Of a stretch of 64,000 nucleotides of DNA, positions 1 through 7,533 are shown one piece after another. The first letter of the stretch is position 1. Each line of letters begins with the position of its first letter. A program made the position numbers and the translations under genes. This DNA comes from Lachnospiraceae bacterium AC2029 (lineage in GTDB: Bacteria; Bacillota; Clostridia; Lachnospirales; Lachnospiraceae), in assembly GCA_000703065.1 (NCBI GenBank), contig JNLK01000001.1, positions 62,001-126,000 of the forward strand. Direction: 5' to 3'. The notes under the pieces are model-generated. The model was not told where the DNA came from. It saw only the letters and a list, made by a program, of their open reading frames with translations, and ran no database searches.

Positions 1-122
1 TCGATCATTTTCGCAACGACAAGTGGCACCAGCAGTTCAAAGATCGCCTCGAGCATCTTGAACAGCGGTGCCATCACCGTCTGGACCTTATAATGCTTTA
101 AATACCTTGCTGCAACTTTCAT
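1..122 (-). CDS. ABC exporter, ATP-binding/permease protein (N-terminal fragment)
   Basis: The first 40 residues of a minus-strand gene run off the left edge of the window. The fragment opens with Lys, Tyr and Leu residues followed by APLFKMLEAIFELLVPLVVA, which is the typical first membrane helix of fused permease-ATPase (MsbA/LmrA-type) ABC exporters of Firmicutes. GGAAG lies 6 bases before the ATG. The Walker motifs would lie outside the window, so substrate and partner cannot be judged. These proteins are often encoded as tandem heterodimer pairs. It follows a decayed oxidoreductase gene by about 20 bp. Confidence 0.72.
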   Translation of the reverse strand, partial: MKVAARYLKHYKVQTVMAPLFKMLEAIFELLVPLVVAKMI

Positions 123-143
123 AACTTCTTCCAAGCATGTATT

Positions 144-440
144 TCATTCTTCAAAACAAAAAACAAAGGCACCGTTTCTTCAGTAGGGAAAATCAAGTTC
201 CTTTGACAGTCCCTCCATCAAAACAGAGCCTCTTACATTCATCGCCGCCTTCATGGTTCCGTTCGCCGCATCGTGCCCTGCATGGATGATGGCGCTGTTT
301 GCCTTGGAGGTTCCGGAGCAGACATCCTACTCCTGCTCCGAAACCAAAACCTTCGCCTCGAGCCTCGACAGCTCACGTGCCGTCGCGCACCCCATGACTC
401 CGGCACCAAGTATGATAATATCATACGCATCTTTCCCCAT
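144..440 (-). pseudogene. Decayed FAD-dependent oxidoreductase (glycerol-3-phosphate dehydrogenase type), N-terminal remnant
   Basis: Read from the ATG at 440 in one frame, this encodes a Rossmann FAD-binding start (YDIIILGAGVMGCATARELS) followed by CSGTSKANSAIIHAGHDAAN and LDFPY. These match the N-terminus of GlpA/LhgO-like glycerol-3-phosphate dehydrogenases. The frame is interrupted by TAG at 327-329 and TGA at 180-182, and it ends at TGA 144-146 after only about 98 codons. Family members have about 480 residues. Recognisable sequence (RNGAFVF) continues after the second stop, so these are nonsense mutations plus a 3' deletion rather than a short real gene. A good Shine-Dalgarno (AAAGGA) remains just after the LCP gene, which suggests it was the last gene of that operon. 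Confidence 0.82.
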
Positions 441-453
441 GCGTCCTTTTCTG

Positions 454-1794
454 CTACTTATACAGAGATTCCTTGATCAGATCGGAATTCTTCTGGAGAT
501 TCGGAACCAGGACGGCCATATTGTTGATCCGTTCATTGGTGTAGGCACCGTCCGCGGGAACACGGAAGGTCTCTCCTACATGAATCCCCTCCTTGGCGAT
601 ATAATACACATATCCAAGGATCTCGTTGTCTGTCATGTCCGTTGCAAAGTACGGGATCACCGCATTCACCAGATCCAGCTGTTCGGACACGCTCATCTGG
701 GAAACCTTACCGAAGGCAGCCATGAGCACTCTTCTCTGACGGTCGGTACGCTCCCAGTCGGAACGTCCTACATATCTGGTTCTTGAATATGCCAGCGCCT
801 GATCCGGCTTCAGCATGTTCTTTCCGGCGTGCAGGTTCCAGTTACCGCCTGTAAGTCCGGCCTCGGCGTTCATGACTGTACCGATCTCATTCAGATAATC
901 CGCCTCTTCCTGGGACAGTTCGATCTCCAGATCTCCCACAGCCGTCATGGCCTTGATAAAGCCTTCAAAGTCCACCTCGATGGCGTTGTCGATCTCCACA
1001 CCGAAATCCTGCTGTATGGTCTCCTTCAGAAGAGACGCACCACCGTAGTTATATGCTGCATTGATCCGGTTATCACTGTATCCCGGGATCGGTACATACA
1101 TATCCCGCATGAAGGAGATCAGTGTGATCTGGTTCGTCCGCTTGTTGATACTGCAGAGGATCATACTGTCGGACCGCGCCGGCTCGGTTTCCGTAGGACG
1201 ACGGTCCTGTCCGATCAGAATGATGTTCTTGATCTCCTTATCCTTCTTTACATCTTCATAGAGCTGATCCCATTTCACTTCATCGGCGGAAATGGTATCC
1301 ACTCCCTCGTCCGTAGAGGGTTCAAAGGATTCCATCTCTCTGGGAAGACGGGTCGTCTCCTCGATCCGGTTGATCCGTCCCAGATAGATCTTGATCCCGA
1401 TCCATATGGTCAGTCCCACTACCACCAGAACGGCAGCGACAATGATCAGAATCTTACCCCAGAGGGGAAGCTTCTTCTCTTTGCCGGATGCCCCGCGGTC
1501 ATTATCCGTATCCTCGGCTTCATCCGGTTCAGCGCCGACATCGTCAGATGCATTGTCCTTCGCGTCGGCTTCGCCGATCACGTCCTTCTCGTCTGCTGCT
1601 TCCCTGCTGCTACTTCTTACATCGGACTCTGCCTCTTCCTCGGCATCGGTATCATCCGCTTCCACCGGAAGTTCCACCCGTGTCTTCTCTCCTCCGACCT
1701 CGGAAGCTTCATTTTCATCATCAGTATCATCGATCACTATCTCAAATACGTCATTCTTATCGATGTTGTCCTTGTTGTCCATGTTATCTCTCAT
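454..1794 (-). CDS. LCP (LytR-CpsA-Psr) family cell-wall glycopolymer transferase
   Basis: A 446-residue type II membrane protein. Residues 1-107 are a very acidic Asp/Glu/Ser-rich cytoplasmic region, about 110-138 form one membrane helix, and about 188-420 form the extracellular LCP domain. Family hallmarks are visible: IILIGQDRR, ARSDSMILCSIN, LISFMRDMYVPIPGY, RINAAYNYGG and YSRTRYVGRSDWERTDRQRRVL. The Asp and Arg residues of these motifs bind the pyrophosphate of the lipid-linked substrate. LCP enzymes attach teichoic acid or capsule polymers to peptidoglycan. The ATG overlaps the stop of the upstream metalloregulator gene (ATGA), so the two are translationally coupled. The long acidic N-terminus is unusual for the family. 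Confidence 0.93.
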   Translation of the reverse strand: MRDNMDNKDNIDKNDVFEIVIDDTDDENEASEVGGEKTRVELPVEADDTDAEEEAESDVRSSSREAADEKDVIGEADAKDNASDDVGAEPDEAEDTDNDRGASGKEKKLPLWGKILIIVAAVLVVVGLTIWIGIKIYLGRINRIEETTRLPREMESFEPSTDEGVDTISADEVKWDQLYEDVKKDKEIKNIILIGQDRRPTETEPARSDSMILCSINKRTNQITLISFMRDMYVPIPGYSDNRINAAYNYGGASLLKETIQQDFGVEIDNAIEVDFEGFIKAMTAVGDLEIELSQEEADYLNEIGTVMNAEAGLTGGNWNLHAGKNMLKPDQALAYSRTRYVGRSDWERTDRQRRVLMAAFGKVSQMSVSEQLDLVNAVIPYFATDMTDNEILGYVYYIAKEGIHVGETFRVPADGAYTNERINNMAVLVPNLQKNSDLIKESLYK

Positions 1795-2177
1795 GATTCC
1801 CCAAAATGCTCCTCGCAGTGTTTTTTCAGTGCTTCAAAGCTCTCATGACTGATCACGTGCTCCATCCTGCACGCATCCTCTGTCGCATTTTCCTTGCTGA
1901 CACCCAATTCCATCAGGAACCGCGAGATCACCTTGTGCCGTTCATAAATCGTTTCTGCTATTTCCTTTCCATCCTCTGTCAGATAGATGTAGCCGGCATC
2001 CGTAACCGTGATCAGATTCTTCTCACGCAGATTCTTCATGGCGATGCTGACACTGGATTTTTTAAAGTCCAGTTCATTTGCCACATCCACCGCACGGACC
2101 ACCGGAAGCTTCTCCGAAAGCATCAGGATCACTTCAAGATAGTTCTCCATGGACTCATTTGATTTTATATTATGCAT
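1791..2177 (-). CDS. DtxR/MntR-family metal-dependent transcriptional regulator
   Basis: 128 residues, the length of single-module MntR/IdeR-type repressors lacking the SH3-like FeoA domain. Residues 9-60 form the winged helix (MENYLEVILMLSEK, then VANELDFKKSSVSIAMKNL). The C-terminal half carries the dimerisation and metal-binding helices, with ERHKVISRFLMELGV and DACRMEHVISHESF supplying the Glu, His and Cys ligands. A family member of this kind represses Mn or Fe uptake genes when metal is bound. It overlaps the LCP gene downstream by 4 bp. It has its own promoter at 2213-2241, and a palindromic operator candidate lies 125 bp upstream. Confidence 0.9.
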   Translation of the reverse strand: MHNIKSNESMENYLEVILMLSEKLPVVRAVDVANELDFKKSSVSIAMKNLREKNLITVTDAGYIYLTEDGKEIAETIYERHKVISRFLMELGVSKENATEDACRMEHVISHESFEALKKHCEEHFGES

Positions 2178-2212
2178 GATCGCCCCCCGAAATACTAAAA
2201 ACCGTTGAATCG

Positions 2213-2241
2213 ATTATAACAAACCAAAGGAAATGTGGCAA
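2213..2241 (-). promoter_or_regulatory. Promoter of the metalloregulator-LCP operon
   Basis: On the minus strand TTGCCA (2236-2241) and a perfect TATAAT (2213-2218) are separated by exactly 17 bp. They lie 36 bp before the metalloregulator start codon. Confidence 0.8.
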
Positions 2242-2285
2242 CGAAAAATGCCACGGAATCATTCATGTAAATATAGAAAAAACTA

Positions 2286-2317
2286 TTGACATTTCATAGC
2301 GGTTAGTCTATACTAAC
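2286..2317 (+). promoter_or_regulatory. Plus-strand promoter overlapped by a palindromic metalloregulator-type operator
   Basis: TTGACA (2286-2291), a 17-bp spacer and TATACT (2309-2314) make a near-consensus promoter pointing away from the metalloregulator gene. The palindrome GTTAGTCTATACTAAC (2302-2317) covers the -10 element. GTTAGT/ACTAAC half-sites resemble DtxR/MntR-class operators, so the neighbouring regulator is the obvious candidate binder (inference). No gene on the plus strand follows; see findings. Confidence 0.65.
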
Positions 2318-2321
2318 TCTC

Positions 2322-2386
2322 GTGAGCCCGGTATAACTTTTCCGGTACTCCCTTACATGAAATGATTACGATTCAGCCGGGCTCAC
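2322..2386 (+). other. Inverted repeat immediately downstream of the orphan promoter
   Basis: GTGAGCCCGG (2322-2331) pairs perfectly with CCGGGCTCAC (2377-2386) across a 45-base interior. If transcribed from the plus-strand promoter it would form a 10-bp GC-rich stem at the very 5' end of the RNA. No open reading frame with a ribosome-binding site is present inside. Confidence 0.6.
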
Positions 2387-2409
2387 AAAAAACGATCACC
2401 TGTCTGATC
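2387..2409 (-). terminator. Putative weak terminator after chorismate mutase
   Basis: On the minus strand GATCA-GACAGG-TGATC forms a 5-bp stem followed by GTTTTTT, directly after the chorismate mutase stop codon. The stem is short, so termination may be partial. Confidence 0.45.
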
Positions 2410-2410
2410 C

Positions 2411-2704
2411 TCAGTTTTTCATTTTCTTCAACTTCTCATTCTGATAATCCTTGCTGATGGCAAGAATCCCTTTCAGAAAACGGATATAGGACTCCTGGAA
2501 CCGCGGTTCCACGGATACAGCCAGGCGATCCAGCATGGCTTTTTCGCGTCCCGGCTGATATACTGCCCCTCCGTTTTTCGCCTTCAGTTCTGCCACCTCA
2601 TCCGAAAGCTCCATTCTCTGCAGAAAGAGCTCCTTCATCTGCTGATCCACTTCATCGATCCTGGAACGGATCTCCTCCAGTGTCCCGGTCTTCTCTTCAC
2701 TCAT
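2411..2704 (-). CDS. Chorismate mutase (AroQ type)
   Basis: 97 residues from the ATG at 2704, which has GGAG 8 bases upstream. The ATG two codons earlier sits on top of the Shine-Dalgarno and is less likely. The all-helical AroQ fold is recognisable: LEEIRSRIDEVDQQMKELFLQR with the conserved Arg of helix 1, then ELSDEVAELKAKNG with the catalytic Lys, and YQPGREKAMLDRL. The enzyme converts chorismate to prephenate for Phe and Tyr synthesis. It stands alone, 50 bp after a helicase gene, with no other aromatic-pathway gene nearby. Confidence 0.85.
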   Translation of the reverse strand: MSEEKTGTLEEIRSRIDEVDQQMKELFLQRMELSDEVAELKAKNGGAVYQPGREKAMLDRLAVSVEPRFQESYIRFLKGILAISKDYQNEKLKKMKN

Positions 2705-2754
2705 TGTCATTCTCCTGTATCTTGTCTATATCAATATCTGTCCGTTTACGTACC

Positions 2755-4587
2755 CTACAATTCCTTCAGGAACTGCGAGGGCCGTGTGGCTCTCCTTCCG
2801 ATCATCTTCGGTGCGTAGATCGTCAGCTTCTCGCTTGCCCGTGTGATCCCCACATAGAACATGCGCCGTTCCTCTTCCAGTGCCGCTTCCGTCTTCGCCT
2901 TCTTATGAGGAATGGTATCCTCAACGCAGTCCAGGATATGGACCTCTTCGAACTCCAGTCCCTTGGCGCTGTGAAGGGTCATCAGCTGCACCCCCTTCTG
3001 TCCGGATTCCCGATGCTCCCGCTTCCGGTTTTCTTCTCTCAGCAGTTCCTGATATGCCTCCGCATATTCAAAGAATTCCTCAGCCGTCTGATAGGGTTCC
3101 GCCATGGACTGCAGTTCATCCAGCATATCCAGCAGCTCCTCCCTGTCCAGGGAACGGTTCTCCGCCTCCTCAAGAAGCCACGTCTCATAGCGGACTACCT
3201 TCCGGATATAACTGATGGCGGCGGCAGGCGGAAGTGTGCGTATCCTCCGTAAATGTGCCCGCAGGCTCTGCAGATTCTTCTCCAGATAGCCCTGCCCCCG
3301 GACCCTTGCGGTCAGCTTCACCAGATCCACCGGATCCTCCGTAAGAAGGTCTCTCTTAATATACCGCACCGGTTTGTTCATGATCCTGAGAAATCTCCCC
3401 CGGTCCTGTTCCCCCGCTGCAAAGTGAAGGTAATCCATCACCGGCAGTACTGCCATATGGGTGAACAGATTCGGCAGCCGGTCCTTCATTTCATAAGGGA
3501 TCTGGTGATCCCTGAGCAGGAAACCGATCCCTCTCGGATCACGGTTCGTACGGAACAGAACGGCGATCTCATCGTACGGGACGCCACGTTTTACGGCAGA
3601 CCGTATGGCAGTCAGGATCTCCCGGTGTTCCTCCCTGTCCGTCTTTGGAGCACGGATCTCCACCCGGTCTCCCGGTTTTCCCTGCTTATCTGCAGTGAGC
3701 GCTTTCTCATATCTGTGCTTGTTATGACGGATCAGGCGTGCACCCGTATCCGTGATGTAGGCGGGACATCGGTAGTTCACGCTGAGCGCGATCCTCCTGC
3801 CCTGCGGAAATTCCTTCTGAAAGGACAGCATGATCTCCGGTCTGGCTCCCCGGAAGCCATATATGGACTGATCGTCATCTCCCACCGCAAAGAAATTGTC
3901 CCTGGGATGAACGAGAAGCTTCAGGATCTCATATTGGATCCGGTTTGTATCCTGATATTCATCCACCAGGATAAAGGGATACATCTCACGGATCCGCTCC
4001 AGGATATCCCTGCGCTCGTTCAGAAGCTCGTAGCACATTTCCATCATGTCATTGAAATCCAGACGGTTCTGTCTCTGCTTCTGCTCCCGAAACCTTCGAA
4101 GCAGCAGGCGGAATTCCTCCGCGGGAAGATCCGTACTGTAGTAATCCTCCGGCCGGATCATGTCATTTGTCAGAAGATCCATCTGGCGGAGGACACTCTG
4201 CAGGGTCTCCTCGTTGTTCCCGTATTCCGGAGAAATGCCCGACAGGATCGAACGGACCATTGCAAGCCGCTCATCCTCCCTGAGCACCGCTTCCTGCGGA
4301 AGCTTATAGGCGGTTCGGATGATCCAGTAGAAAAAGGCATGAAATGTGGAAAACCGAACGCCGCCGGACACCTCATCCATAGCCTCATATCGCCGCTGCA
4401 TGGACTCTGCGGCAGCCCTTGTAAATGTGATCACAAGAATCTGCCTGGGGATCACTCCATGCTCCTTCACCAGTCGTTTCACCCGGTGCAGGATCACGGT
4501 CGTTTTGCCGGATCCCGGTGTTCCGAGCACCAGAAGCGGTCCCTCATACCAGGCAATGGCCTGTTTCTGTTCTTCATTAAACTCCAA
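2755..4587 (-). CDS. UvrD/PcrA-like superfamily 1 DNA helicase (short form)
   Basis: About 610 residues. Ordered SF1A motifs are visible: GTPGSGKTT (Walker A), LVDEYQDTN (Walker B), VGDDDQSIYGFRG (motif III), LSVNYRCP (IV), QLMTLHSAKGLEFEEVHI (V) and MFYVGITRASEKLTIYAP (VI). The protein is about 100 residues shorter than PcrA, so it is a second UvrD-type helicase besides pcrA at 40.7 kb. I place the start at TTG 4587 because AGGA lies 6 bases before it and the protein then begins EFNEEQKQAI, as in the family. The more distal ATG at 4653 lies inside the terminator hairpin of the upstream gene. Confidence 0.85.
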   Translation of the reverse strand: MEFNEEQKQAIAWYEGPLLVLGTPGSGKTTVILHRVKRLVKEHGVIPRQILVITFTRAAAESMQRRYEAMDEVSGGVRFSTFHAFFYWIIRTAYKLPQEAVLREDERLAMVRSILSGISPEYGNNEETLQSVLRQMDLLTNDMIRPEDYYSTDLPAEEFRLLLRRFREQKQRQNRLDFNDMMEMCYELLNERRDILERIREMYPFILVDEYQDTNRIQYEILKLLVHPRDNFFAVGDDDQSIYGFRGARPEIMLSFQKEFPQGRRIALSVNYRCPAYITDTGARLIRHNKHRYEKALTADKQGKPGDRVEIRAPKTDREEHREILTAIRSAVKRGVPYDEIAVLFRTNRDPRGIGFLLRDHQIPYEMKDRLPNLFTHMAVLPVMDYLHFAAGEQDRGRFLRIMNKPVRYIKRDLLTEDPVDLVKLTARVRGQGYLEKNLQSLRAHLRRIRTLPPAAAISYIRKVVRYETWLLEEAENRSLDREELLDMLDELQSMAEPYQTAEEFFEYAEAYQELLREENRKREHRESGQKGVQLMTLHSAKGLEFEEVHILDCVEDTIPHKKAKTEAALEEERRMFYVGITRASEKLTIYAPKMIGRRATRPSQFLKEL

Positions 4588-4632
4588 TACGAATCCTATC
4601 CTCCCATTCGTACAAAAGGAGTCACCCAGGGG

Positions 4633-4670
4633 AAAACGAAGGATCCTGTCCATGTTATGACGGGATCCTT
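4633..4670 (-). terminator. Terminator of the SEC-C protein gene
   Basis: On the minus strand AAGGATCC and GGATCCTT form an 8-bp perfect stem around a 16-base loop, followed by CGTTTTCC. It lies 25 bp after the SEC-C gene stop. The T-run is short. Confidence 0.5.
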
Positions 4671-4695
4671 TGCTTTGCCCAGGATGACAACAATC

Positions 4696-5202
4696 CTACA
4701 GATTGGCTCCACAGCATTTCTTATATTTCTTTCCTGAACCGCACGGGCAGGGATCATTCCGTCCTACCTTCGGCGGCTTCACGATGGTATGGGAAGACTT
4801 TTCCTTCTTGTAAAGCTCTTCCTGCTTCTCCTTTGTAAAGATAGCATCCCACTGGGGAAGTGTGTACAGCCATTCCGCATTGCACTGCACCATGTTCATG
4901 TACAGCTTCTCCGGATCGATCAGGATCTGAACCGGTGTATCCAGTTCCATAGTCTCCAGATCATTCTCCTCAACCAGACTGCCGCTGATTCCATCCAGGA
5001 ATCCGGTCATGGTCTCAATATCCGTTCCGTAGGTCTCGGCAAGACTCTGAACCGTACCTTCGATCTTCTGCTCCGGATGCTCCAGGATCTGCTCATAAAT
5101 CCCCTTCTCTACCAGAAAATAATCCTTCCAGAATTTCTGTCCTTCCGGTGTTCTCTCATCCAATCCATAGGCATGGTCACGCCAATCTTTCAGAAGTCCC
5201 AT
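4696..5202 (-). CDS. SEC-C zinc-motif protein
   Basis: 168 residues from ATG 5202, which has AGGAG 7 bases upstream. The C-terminus [20 protein letters not shown] is a classic SEC-C zinc-binding motif, as found at the end of SecA, with Cys-Pro-Cys and Cys-Cys ligands. The rest ([32 protein letters not shown], helical and acidic) is a small soluble domain found with SEC-C in Clostridia. The exact role is unknown; ribosome or Sec association is only inferred from SEC-C in other proteins. It has its own promoter and terminator, so it is probably monocistronic. Confidence 0.8.
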   Translation of the reverse strand: MGLLKDWRDHAYGLDERTPEGQKFWKDYFLVEKGIYEQILEHPEQKIEGTVQSLAETYGTDIETMTGFLDGISGSLVEENDLETMELDTPVQILIDPEKLYMNMVQCNAEWLYTLPQWDAIFTKEKQEELYKKEKSSHTIVKPPKVGRNDPCPCGSGKKYKKCCGANL

Positions 5203-5271
5203 TTTATATCTCCTCATTCTCTAAGATTTCTATAGCATATCTATCAGGCCGCGCTGTCGCACAGCCTTCAC

Positions 5272-5300
5272 ATTATAGCAAATCCGCCTTCCTCTTTCAA
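5272..5300 (-). promoter_or_regulatory. Promoter of the SEC-C gene
   Basis: Minus-strand TTGAAA (5295-5300), 17 bp, TATAAT (5272-5277). The leader of about 60 bases contains a small GCTGT/ACAGC hairpin before the ribosome-binding site. Confidence 0.8.
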
Positions 5301-5395
5301 GGGGTTATCCGTTGCCTTTTCCATCCCTTTTCTATCCCTTTTCGCCAACGGAATACCACCGGCTGCCATCTGCTTCCGTAGGTATGCTCCGGCCG

Positions 5396-5683
5396 CTATC
5401 TGGAGAATACCTTCTTCAGCCAGACGAGCAGATACAGGACGACCGGATACAGGATCAGCAGGAAAAGCACCGCCAGCGTGTAGCTGCTCCCGGTCACCAG
5501 GCAGATTACAAACCATACCAGAAGTGCAGCCATGATCACAAGGCAGATGATCGCCACCACCCGGGCAAACGTACTGCGGGGCTCCCGGCCTTCAGAAGAT
5601 TCTTCAGAAGCTCCCCCTGTCGTCTCTGTATTCATCTGTTCCGTATTACTCTGTTCCGTATTCATTCTTTCTTCGTTATCCAT
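5396..5683 (-). CDS. Small two-helix membrane protein, function unknown
   Basis: 95 residues from ATG 5683, preceded by GGGAG at 6 bases. Residues 1-35 are hydrophilic and rich in Glu, Thr, Asn and Ser (a Met-Asn-Thr-Glu run is repeated). Two hydrophobic helices follow (VVAIICLVIMAALLVWFVIC and YTLAVLFLLILYPVVLYLLV), and a basic KKVFSR tail ends the protein. No family is recognised. It sits 60 bp downstream of rarA and may be the last gene of that unit. Confidence 0.65.
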   Translation of the reverse strand: MDNEERMNTEQSNTEQMNTETTGGASEESSEGREPRSTFARVVAIICLVIMAALLVWFVICLVTGSSYTLAVLFLLILYPVVLYLLVWLKKVFSR

Positions 5684-5743
5684 ATCTGTCTCCCGGATCC
5701 GATGCCAAAGAAGGTAATTCACCATCCATGGCCTATGCGTGAA

Positions 5744-7072
5744 CTACTCAGGGGAATCGCCCTTCAGATACTCCATCCATTTCCTGATATCGGCTTCCCT
5801 GCCCTGTTCCGAGGGCTCGTAGAAGGTGGTACCTACCAGTACATCAGGCAGATACTGCTGCTCCACATAATGCTTCGGATAATCATGTGCGTACTTATAT
5901 CCGGTATGCCCCAGATCCTTTGACCCACTGTAATGTGCATCCCGAAGATGAGGGGGCACCTCGGCACGCCCATGCTCCTTCACCGCATCCATGGCCGCAT
6001 AGATGGCGTTGGTCACGGAATTACTCTTTGGTGCAGTGGCAACATAGACCGCCGCATGCGCAAGGATCAGCTGGGACTCCGGCATTCCGACCCGTTCCAC
6101 CGCCTGCGCTGCCGCTACAGCCACCTGCAGCGCCTGAGGATCCGCCATTCCCACGTCCTCGCTGGCGCAGATCATGATCCTTCTTGCTATGAAGGTCACA
6201 CTCTCACCGCCATACAGCATCTTCGCCAGATAGTAAACCGCCGCATCCGGATCCGATCCCCGCATGGACTTGATGAAGGCGGAAATGATATCGTAATGAT
6301 TATCTCCGTCCTTATCGTACTTGATATTTCTTCGCTGGATACATTCCTCAGCCACCTCAAGCGTAATGCGGATCTTCCCGTCGGCCTTGTCCGGCTCCGT
6401 GGTCAGGATCCCCAGTTCCACCGCATTGAGTGCATTTCTCGCATCCCCCTCTGCCATATCCGCCAGAAATCCCACAGCCTCATCGGTGATCTCCGCATTG
6501 TAGATCCCCATTCCCTGCTCCTTGTCGTAAACAGCACGGCGTATCAGGGTCTGAATATTCTCCTCCGTCAGAGGGTGCAGCTGAAATACCGTGGACCTGG
6601 AAATGAGCGCGCTGTTCACCTCAAAATAGGGATTCTCCGTCGTGGCTCCGATCAGGATCACGGTTCCATCCTCAACATAAGGAAGCAGGAAATCCTGTTG
6701 CGCTTTGTTGAACCGATGGATCTCGTCAACAAAGAGAATGGTTTTCCTGCCGTACATCCCCAGAGTGTTCCGGGCCTCACGTACAACCTCCTCCATATCC
6801 TTCTTGCCGGAGGTCGTCGCATTTATTTCTTTAAAATCCGCCTTGGTCGTATTTGCGATCACATAGGCAAGTGTGGTCTTCCCGGTTCCCGGGGGACCAT
6901 ACAGGATGACAGAGGAAAGACGGTCTGCTTCGATAGCTCTTGTCAGAAGCTTACCGGGCCCCAGGATGTGCTCCTGTCCCACCACGTCCGACAGTTTCTT
7001 CGGACGAAGTCTCCTGGCAAGCGGCGCATCCTTATCCTTGCTCTGCTCCCTCATATAGTCAAATAAATCCAT
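5744..7072 (-). CDS. rarA: Replication-associated recombination protein RarA (MgsA)
   Basis: 442 residues, full family length. The N-terminal AAA+ domain shows LSDVVGQEHILGPGKLL, Walker A YGPPGTGKTTLA, Walker B ILFVDEIHRFNKAQQD, sensor 1 IGATTENPYFEVN and the arginine-finger region LISRSTVFQL. The C-terminal tetramerisation part shows SMRGSDPDAAVYYLAKML, ASEDVGMADPQAL and PPHLRDAHYSGSKDLGHTGYKYAHDYP. The protein acts at stalled replication forks. Its gene lies 68 bp downstream of the receiver-protein gene. Confidence 0.95.
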   Translation of the reverse strand: MDLFDYMREQSKDKDAPLARRLRPKKLSDVVGQEHILGPGKLLTRAIEADRLSSVILYGPPGTGKTTLAYVIANTTKADFKEINATTSGKKDMEEVVREARNTLGMYGRKTILFVDEIHRFNKAQQDFLLPYVEDGTVILIGATTENPYFEVNSALISRSTVFQLHPLTEENIQTLIRRAVYDKEQGMGIYNAEITDEAVGFLADMAEGDARNALNAVELGILTTEPDKADGKIRITLEVAEECIQRRNIKYDKDGDNHYDIISAFIKSMRGSDPDAAVYYLAKMLYGGESVTFIARRIMICASEDVGMADPQALQVAVAAAQAVERVGMPESQLILAHAAVYVATAPKSNSVTNAIYAAMDAVKEHGRAEVPPHLRDAHYSGSKDLGHTGYKYAHDYPKHYVEQQYLPDVLVGTTFYEPSEQGREADIRKWMEYLKGDSPE

Positions 7073-7140
7073 GTCGAATCCTTCTCATGGTTTCTCCATA
7101 CATCCGGGCCGATAAGGTATCACCGGTTGTATAAGATCCG

Positions 7141-7533
7141 TTACTCTACAACACCCAGTTTCTTGATGATGGAATCAAACTTCATCACATCGATGGGCTT
7201 GCAGATATAATCATCATAATCCTCGCTTGCATAGGCAGCATCAAAATCCTCATCCAGAGCACTGATCATAACCACCTTGCAACGGGAGATCCTGGGGATC
7301 CCCAGCTTTCTCTCGGCATCACGAATAGAAGCAAGCGCCTTGTATCCGTCAATCTTCGGCATCATTATATCCAGACATACCAGATCAAAGAAGTTCTTCT
7401 CGGATGCTGCAGCCACAAATGTATCCACTGCCTCGATCCCGTCAGTCGTAAGGACTACCTCACCGTACCGGGACAGAAGCTTTGATAAAAACTTTCCACT
7501 TGCCTGATCGTCCTCGGCTACTAAAACTCTCAT
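7141..7533 (-). CDS. Stand-alone response-regulator receiver protein
   Basis: 130 residues from ATG 7533, with GGAGG 6 bases upstream. A complete CheY-like fold is visible: VLVAEDDQASGKFLSKLL (acidic pair), LVCLDIMMPKIDGYKAL with the phospho-acceptor Asp, VVMISALDED (switch Ser) and YICKPIDVMKFDSII (conserved Lys). No output domain is attached. Its ATG overlaps the stop of the upstream TetR gene (ATGA), so the two proteins are made together. No histidine kinase is encoded nearby. Confidence 0.9.
   Translation of the reverse strand: MRVLVAEDDQASGKFLSKLLSRYGEVVLTTDGIEAVDTFVAAASEKNFFDLVCLDIMMPKIDGYKALASIRDAERKLGIPRISRCKVVMISALDEDFDAAYASEDYDDYICKPIDVMKFDSIIKKLGVVE

Noticed and set aside
327-329. 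In-frame TAG in the oxidoreductase remnant read as pyrrolysine
   Set aside because: A second in-frame stop of a different type (TGA) follows and the gene is truncated, so simple decay is the better explanation.
2322-2386. Manganese (yybP-ykoY) riboswitch
   Set aside because: The conserved internal loops of that riboswitch cannot be drawn; only an outer stem is seen, and no transporter gene follows.
5268-5516. Short minus-strand open frame upstream of the SEC-C gene
   Set aside because: It overlaps the promoter of the SEC-C gene and the 3' part of the small membrane protein gene in another frame, with no family resemblance.
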